Assembly: GCA_030648295.1 (NCBI GenBank) | Contig: JAUSID010000035.1 | Coordinates: 18,438 to 82,437 of the forward strand | Reading direction: 5' to 3' | Source of the DNA: Opitutaceae bacterium | GTDB taxonomy: Bacteria; Verrucomicrobiota; Verrucomicrobiia; Opitutales; Opitutaceae | DNA length: 64,000 nucleotides | Shown: in pieces, positions 60,167 to 64,000 of the stretch | Numbering within the stretch: the stretch's first letter is position 1 | How the letters are laid out: the number at the start of each line of letters is the position of its first letter | Program-made: the position numbers and the translations under genes | The notes under the pieces: model-generated | What the model saw: only the letters and a program-made list of their open reading frames with translations | Told to the model about the DNA's origin: nothing | Databases searched by the model: none

Positions 60167-61135
60167 CTAGCCGTCCCCAGCCGCCCCGGCGGGTTCTGGC
60201 GAACCCCAAAGACGTTTTTTCAAGGTTAATAAGTCGTCCTTGGACAGCCAAACATGGAGTTTGCGGCTGGAATCCCGCACTGCGGCAGCGACAGCCTCCG
60301 CGCGACGGCCCGGCTGTTGTTCGATTATGTCGGCAACCATTTCGCGGATGGTGTCCACGGCTGCCGCGGGCACTTCAACGGGCATGTCCGGGAGGCGGGG
60401 GCACGTGCCGAAGTGTCCGGCAAAGCGTGTCATTTCGCCAGCGTAGCACGGCGGGATTACCCGCTGATCGGTGTCTTTGCCTAGGTAGGCCAACCAGTCG
60501 CCAAGGGAGTGGACGGGCGAGCAATAGACCCCCGCGGGGTCAACGCCGGCAATTCGCGCCCATTTGGCCGCCAAACTGTCGTGTACCATGTCGGAGGATA
60601 CGTCGGGGCCAGCCGGGGCACAGAGGATCAGGTGATAGTGGACTTCCGCCGTGTTCTTGAACTCAATTGTGAAGTAGCCATACGCCCCCGCCCACTGGCG
60701 TTGCGCCCATTTGACTAGGGCCCGGTACTGGGGCCGGGCACTCTTCGGGGCTGTCGCCGGCTGGAATGGCAGTGTGACCGCGTAGCTAGCCCGGAAATCG
60801 AACGCCGTAGTATCTAGCTGTCGCCGGAAAGTGGCGCGAGACCGCGGGCTAAAACCCTTGATCACTGGTCGCGCGGCTGGCCGGGACTTCCGCCGGGCCG
60901 CACGAATGGGCGGGGTTGGCCGGGCCGGGACTGATAGGCTAATGCGCCCGGAGTTCCCAAGAGTGGCGGAGAGAGTGAGGGACGGCTGGCGCTGGGAAGG
61001 GGTAGAGAGGGAGGAAGTTGACCGGGAAGAAATGGAATCGGGAAAAGAATGGGAGGGGAAAGAACCGGCGGGGGGTGAAAGTGGCCCGATACGGTACTTT
61101 ACTATTGAAGGGGGCGGCAGTGCGGCGGAGGTCAT
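60167..61135 (-). CDS. HUH-type replication-initiator-like protein
   Basis: The core region (YAVTLPFQPATAPKSARPQYRALVKWAQRQWAGAYGYFTIEFKNTAEVHYHLILCAPAG) carries the H-x-H pair as H166-Y167-H168 in a beta strand, preceded by the typical TLPF and KWAQRQW pattern. It ends in LGDWLAYLGKD with Tyr217 and Lys220 as catalytic-tyrosine-type residues, then PPCYAGEMTRFAGHFG. This layout matches rolling-circle Rep/G2P-like endonucleases that nick DNA at the origin. The first roughly 90 residues are Pro/Ser/Arg-rich, and the true start may be the GTG at residue 91. The gene is the first of the leftward early operon. Confidence 0.72.
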   Translation of the reverse strand: MTSAALPPPSIVKYRIGPLSPPAGSFPSHSFPDSISSRSTSSLSTPSQRQPSLTLSATLGNSGRISLSVPARPTPPIRAARRKSRPAARPVIKGFSPRSRATFRRQLDTTAFDFRASYAVTLPFQPATAPKSARPQYRALVKWAQRQWAGAYGYFTIEFKNTAEVHYHLILCAPAGPDVSSDMVHDSLAAKWARIAGVDPAGVYCSPVHSLGDWLAYLGKDTDQRVIPPCYAGEMTRFAGHFGTCPRLPDMPVEVPAAAVDTIREMVADIIEQQPGRRAEAVAAAVRDSSRKLHVWLSKDDLLTLKKRLWGSPEPAGAAGDG

Positions 61136-61453
61136 GGGGCGCGTATCTGATCCGCCGTTACACGTCCCCCCGGCCGATTTAGGAAAATAGTCCCCGCGCT
61201 ATTGTAAAAAGTGTGCCTTAACTCACCTGCTAAGCAGGCATTTACGACAATCGGCGCGGGGCGTAGGGGCACGAAAAGAAAAGGTGTGCCGGCCCCCGGG
61301 ATGCTTTACCGCACGCCCCCGGCACAAAGTCTATCGTCCACACCTTGGCGTAGCAGGCAAGCGGATACCTCGCCAAATCCTGCTTACGGTGCTGGGGTCA
61401 CTTGCAAGCCGAATTCGCTCGCCCGGTAAATTCACGTTGGGGCCCACCCCAGC
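61136..61453. promoter_or_regulatory. Divergent control region between rep-like and xis-like genes
   Basis: No gene is present in this 318-bp stretch. It contains a palindrome CCTGC-TAA-GCAGG (61226-61238), a GCAGG at 61353-61357 and an inverted half-site CCTGCTTA (61379-61386), spaced as might be expected for a regulator or replication-protein binding sites. It should hold the promoters of both genes and possibly the replication origin. Confidence 0.5.
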
Positions 61454-61783
61454 ATGGCTACAATGGGAGGGACTGTGACTGACCCCGCCGCCCTGCTAGA
61501 AGAGAATCGCGCCTTGCGCGTCGAACTGGACGCACTGCGGGCGGAAAACTTTGCCTTGCGAAGCGAAAAAATCCGCCGTGCCGCATCTCTTCCCCTTCGC
61601 CTGACCCTCCCCGAATTCGCCTCACTCGTCCGCCTGTCTGACATCACTATTCGGCGCATGGTCAAATCGCGCCAAATCGAAGCGCACGGCCCCCCGTACC
61701 TGATCCCCCGCCGTGAACTGGAAAAGTTCGGGGTATCGATGGCTGACGCTGGCGAAGCGTTTACCTTGCTGGCCGCAGCATAA
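61454..61783 (+). CDS. Excisionase-like MerR-type HTH protein
   Basis: The 109-residue protein begins with a short coiled coil (LLEENRALRVELDALRAENFALRSEK) followed by a winged-helix DNA-binding domain (LPLRLTLPEFASLVRLSDITIRRMVKSRQIEAHGPPYLIPRRELEKF), the layout of excisionase/MerR-family HTH proteins. It is the only prophage gene on the plus strand, its 3' end overlaps the integrase stop by 23 bp, and it could serve as Xis or as a regulator. An alternative ATG lies 3 codons downstream. Confidence 0.75.
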   Translation: MATMGGTVTDPAALLEENRALRVELDALRAENFALRSEKIRRAASLPLRLTLPEFASLVRLSDITIRRMVKSRQIEAHGPPYLIPRRELEKFGVSMADAGEAFTLLAAA

Positions 61784-62972
61784 AGTAACGCTTTCCGTCC
61801 GCCTGCTTGGCCCGCCCGTTGTAGTGCGCCCAAAGCATCCCTTGATTTTGATGGCAAAGGATCGTCGCGGTCTTGCCGGGGTCTTTGAACGCGGCAACGT
61901 GATACGTGCAAAAGTTGTGACGCAGGCAATTCGCGGGGTGGCGGACTCCTGACTTGCTGAAACACTCCGATTTCAGCCGGCGGTAATTCCGCGGGGTCAT
62001 TGACCATGTTGCGGGGTTTTCCAGCTTCAGCCACGCCCAAAGGTTTTCCGGAAGCCCGTCAATGTAATGCCGCCGCCCGGTCTTCAACTTGTGTGCGGGC
62101 AAGTGGATTCCCTTGTCATCAAAATTGATGTCCTCACGAGTCAGCCGGAACGCGGACGAGAACCGGAGACCGGCAAAGCATTCCAAAGCGAGTCGCGGGA
62201 CAATGTCCCTGTAGTGCTTTAGTGCATACTTGAGGAGTTGATCCGTCTCGTCCACCGTCAGAATTTCAATCTCCCCCTTGTCGTCTCGGCTCTTGACCCC
62301 GCTGACCGGGTTCACCGGGCATTCTTTCTTGGCATGCTCAAAAACGGAGTGAATGACTTTGCGGTAGGTGTTGAAGGTCTCCGCCGCCTCGAACCCTAGA
62401 TCGTCAATCCATTCTTCAATGTCGCTGGCCTCCACGGCTCGCACTTGGAACGGGCCGAAGTCAGCCGCAAACGCCTTGGCCTTGGGGCAATTCTTTTTGT
62501 GCGTCACACTGGCGAGCGTCCCCGCCGTTAACCGCTCGTCCTGCTCCAGCAAGAAGCGTTCAACGATTTCCGAGACGGTCACAGACACCTCGGACCCGCC
62601 GCCTTTCTTCCATGCTGCAACAACGTCCCGCCAGTTGGTCCCGCCAATGGCAGCCTTGAACGCGTGCCAGTCCGCCAACTCATCACGGGCCGGGACTAGC
62701 GCCAGTGTGTTTGATCGACGCTCTTTCCGCAGTGCCCCTGCGCGCCGGTCGCGGTCAGTTTCGTTGGTGAAGAATTCGGTTTTGCGCTGGCCATCTACCC
62801 GCCATTGGACGCCAAACGGGGAGGGTTTCCCGACGTGCTCAAACGTGCGTACCCCGCACTCGTGATGCTTCCGTTTGGTTGCCTCTGGTTGCTGTCCGGT
62901 TGCTTCGCCGGTTGCTTCCCGGTTGCCAATTTTGAGATCAACCGGGGTCGGTCCTGATAGGTTGTGATCCAT
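61761..62972 (-). CDS. int: Tyrosine-recombinase integrase
   Basis: The 403-residue protein shows the N-terminal SAM-like domain (VSVTVSEIVERFLLEQDERLTAGTLASVTHKK) and the catalytic domain: Arg270 in LECFAGLRFSSAFRL, Lys297 in LKTGRR, Arg351 in ANCLRHNFCTYHV (the usual His three residues earlier is Asn348), His374 in ILCHQNQGM and Tyr384 in WAHYNG. It catalyses site-specific integration at the tRNA-Arg 3' end and adjoins the att repeat. The Asn substitution in the H-x-x-R box is unusual but tolerated in some integrases. Confidence 0.92.
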   Translation of the reverse strand: MDHNLSGPTPVDLKIGNREATGEATGQQPEATKRKHHECGVRTFEHVGKPSPFGVQWRVDGQRKTEFFTNETDRDRRAGALRKERRSNTLALVPARDELADWHAFKAAIGGTNWRDVVAAWKKGGGSEVSVTVSEIVERFLLEQDERLTAGTLASVTHKKNCPKAKAFAADFGPFQVRAVEASDIEEWIDDLGFEAAETFNTYRKVIHSVFEHAKKECPVNPVSGVKSRDDKGEIEILTVDETDQLLKYALKHYRDIVPRLALECFAGLRFSSAFRLTREDINFDDKGIHLPAHKLKTGRRHYIDGLPENLWAWLKLENPATWSMTPRNYRRLKSECFSKSGVRHPANCLRHNFCTYHVAAFKDPGKTATILCHQNQGMLWAHYNGRAKQADGKRYFMLRPAR

Positions 62973-63016
62973 TCCTCACTCTAGGACGCCCATTTACAGA
63001 GGGCAAGGAAAAGAGA

Positions 63017-63035
63017 TGGCGCACCCATAGGGAGT
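63017..63035. other. attR core repeat (3' end of tRNA-Arg)
   Basis: TGGCGCACCCATAGGGAGT spans the encoded CCA, discriminator, acceptor strand and part of the T-arm, and repeats exactly at 42915-42933. Confidence 0.92.
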
Positions 63036-63093
63036 CGAACCCCAAACCTCCAGATTCGTAGTCTGGCGCTCTATCCAGTTGAGCTATGGGTGC
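63017..63093 (-). tRNA. tRNA-Arg (anticodon ACG)
   Basis: On the minus strand, a 7-bp acceptor stem (GCACCCA with TGGGTGC), a D-arm GCTC...GAGC, an anticodon stem CCAGA/TCTGG around loop CTACGAA with anticodon ACG, and a T-arm TGGGG-TTCGACT-CCCTA are all present. The 3' end is encoded as G-CCA. The 3' 19 bases are the attR repeat, so integration rebuilt an intact tRNA. Confidence 0.96.
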
Positions 63094-63193
63094 GTGAAAG
63101 AGCGCGAGAAGAAGCAGCCATTCCAACGGGAGCGCAAGCGAGAATTTGTGACGCGCTCGCGCTCGCACCACGGGTGGTTTTGATCGCATTTCT

Positions 63194-63462
63194 GGGAGCG
63201 CAACCGCCCGCGGTCGCACTGACCGTCGACACGTGTGCCTTTGGGGTTTCGCGATGGACGAACGTGGTCAGATCGGCCGCTGCAAACACTCGTCGTGTCT
63301 ACGAACCGATAGTCATTCGGCGACGCGGCTCGCCTGGGAGCGCGACCGCCCCCGGTCGCCCTATGGCTCTCACGTTTCGTCTCGTCGCGCATTTGCGTCG
63401 TTCGTCTGAAGCAACCGAGGACGTAGCCGAATTGGTGGGCGACCGGGGGCGGTCGCGCTCCC
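63194..63462. repeat. Three copies of the GCGACCGCCCCCGGTCGC palindrome family
   Basis: Copies start at 63194 (variant), 63336-63361 and, inverted, 63437-63462. All are preceded or followed by GGGAGC/GCTCCC. Two more are at 24.0-24.3 kb and one at 63941-63965, so this is a dispersed family. The 63094-63704 stretch has no intact gene. Confidence 0.85.
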
Positions 63463-63704
63463 AACGGACCGTCGCGATCGGAGCGGTGATGGCTCCGCTC
63501 CCGGAACGAAGGATCCAGATCGTAAATCTTCGCCAAGGCGGTGCGGACCGCTCGGCCGGCGCCCTCCCAAAAAGCCCTCACCCCGCTCAATTACGGTGTG
63601 AGCTCACGACGCGGATTCACCGCTTGCGACCGCACCGGTACACGCACGAGCGAGGCCGCTTGTTCGCGTGCCTGCCAGACCATGAGCGCGACAGCGACAA
63701 ATCC

Positions 63705-63902
63705 ATGCGCGAACGCGCCGGCGAGGTGCTCGGCCCGGGGCACAACTCGTACTTCGTCGGGCCCGACGAAAAGACGGAGTTCATCGTTTACCACGTCTGG
63801 GACCCAGCCCGCAAAGCGCGGAGGATGTGCATCGATCGGCTGATATGGACGCCCGACGGCCCGCGGTGCGAGGGACCGACGACTGGAACGGTGAGGCTGT
63901 GA
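63705..63902 (+). pseudogene. C-terminal remnant of a GH43-like glycoside hydrolase
   Basis: The frame reads GPGHNSYFVGPDEKTEFIVYHVWDPARKARRMCIDRLIWTPDGPRCEGPT, which is the conserved end of GH43 arabinanase/xylosidase-type enzymes (GPGHNS, DEKTEFIVYHVWD, MxIDRL, GPRxxGPT). No N-terminal propeller sequence is present upstream; the frame before the methionine at 63705 is repeat-derived. It is therefore a truncated remnant, probably cut by repeat or recombination events. Confidence 0.7.
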
Positions 63903-63965
63903 GGCGGTGGTCGGTAAGGGCGTCAGCAGGCGGATCGGCCGGGAGCGCGACCGCCCCCGGTCGCC
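63899..63965. repeat. Dispersed repeat copies at the right edge
   Basis: GTGAGGCGGTGGTCGGTAA (63899-63917) is identical to 23737-23755, and a GCGACCGCCCCCGGTCGC-family copy follows at 63941-63965. No gene is seen from 63903 to the end. Confidence 0.8.
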
Positions 63966-64000
63966 ACTGCCGTCCGTGCAGCTTGCCGATTTTCACGGCA

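Larger units (their letters stand above)
42915..63035. mobile_element. Integrated temperate phage (about 20.1 kb) in tRNA-Arg
   Basis: The element is bounded by identical 19-bp direct repeats, carries an integrase next to the tRNA, an excisionase-like gene, Rep-like and small early genes, and a complete head and tail gene series on one strand. Its base composition is visibly less GC-rich than the flanks. Gene order (terminase, portal, protease/scaffold, capsid, tail) indicates a siphovirus-like virion with lambda-type packaging proteins. No endolysin or repressor is identified. Confidence 0.93.

Noticed and set aside
43210..63016. Gene-transfer agent instead of a prophage
   Set aside because: A dedicated integrase, exact att repeats at a tRNA, Rep-like and excisionase-like genes indicate a self-mobile prophage.

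Overview
The window looks like a GC-rich chromosome segment from a Verrucomicrobiota bacterium of the Opitutaceae type. That assignment is inference from the gene repertoire: HXXSHH (DUF1552), DUF1501 and PSCyt/PSD1 planctomycete-verrucomicrobial families, a sulfatase, a DUF1080 protein, FG-GAP proteins, GH43-like hydrolases, and large TonB receptors with the 'VQLSPFEVTSDKDYGYTA' N-terminal signature. Dense palindromic intergenic repeats also fit. A 20.1-kb prophage occupies 42.9-63.0 kb.

Layout of the host part. 0-8.6 kb holds the tail of a DUF1552 gene, a membrane/spermidine-synthase-like fusion, a GH43-like hydrolase, a large secreted hydrolase-like protein that lacks its nucleophile serine, and a TVP38/TMEM64 membrane protein. 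8.6-9.6 kb is decayed sequence with paired palindromes. 9.6-17 kb holds two neutral-ceramidase-like enzymes flanking a TonB receptor and a LamG-like protein. 17-19.6 kb holds NAD kinase and an amine oxidase whose start codon abuts a hairpin. 19.6-23.6 kb is a PSCyt/PSD1-DUF1501 pair. 24.4-37.4 kb is a series of secreted proteins (DUF6528-like, sulfatase, DUF1080, PhoD-like phosphatase, two FG-GAP proteins, GH43/32-like hydrolase) plus an MMPL transporter. 37.5-42.6 kb is a FecI-type sigma factor / FecR / TonB receptor operon, the standard surface-signalling arrangement for regulated substrate uptake.

The prophage lies between 19-bp direct repeats (42915-42933 and 63017-63035). The right copy is the 3' end, including encoded CCA, of a tRNA-Arg(ACG) gene. 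Next to the tRNA are a tyrosine integrase and an excisionase-like HTH protein on the opposite strand. Reading leftward on the minus strand follow an HUH-type Rep-like protein, small early genes, a sigma-like zinc-finger protein with a C-terminal phage domain, four small proteins, then small and large (GpA-type) terminase, lambda-type portal, protease/scaffold, major capsid, head-tail and tail genes, tape measure, distal genes and a holin-like protein. No endolysin, CI-type repressor or classical tail-hub gene is recognisable. Several repeated regulatory-looking signals sit at defined gene starts: one 13-nt leader shared only by the capsid and tail-tube-like genes, a repeated stop-start junction joining small early genes, and palindromes before the late operons. 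This compact temperate siphovirus-like element is the most novel content of the window.

Beyond the prophage the right edge holds repeat copies and the C-terminal remnant of a GH43 gene. Some intergenic repeat families recur across the window (24 kb and 63 kb), and one palindromic element sits in frame inside fecR.
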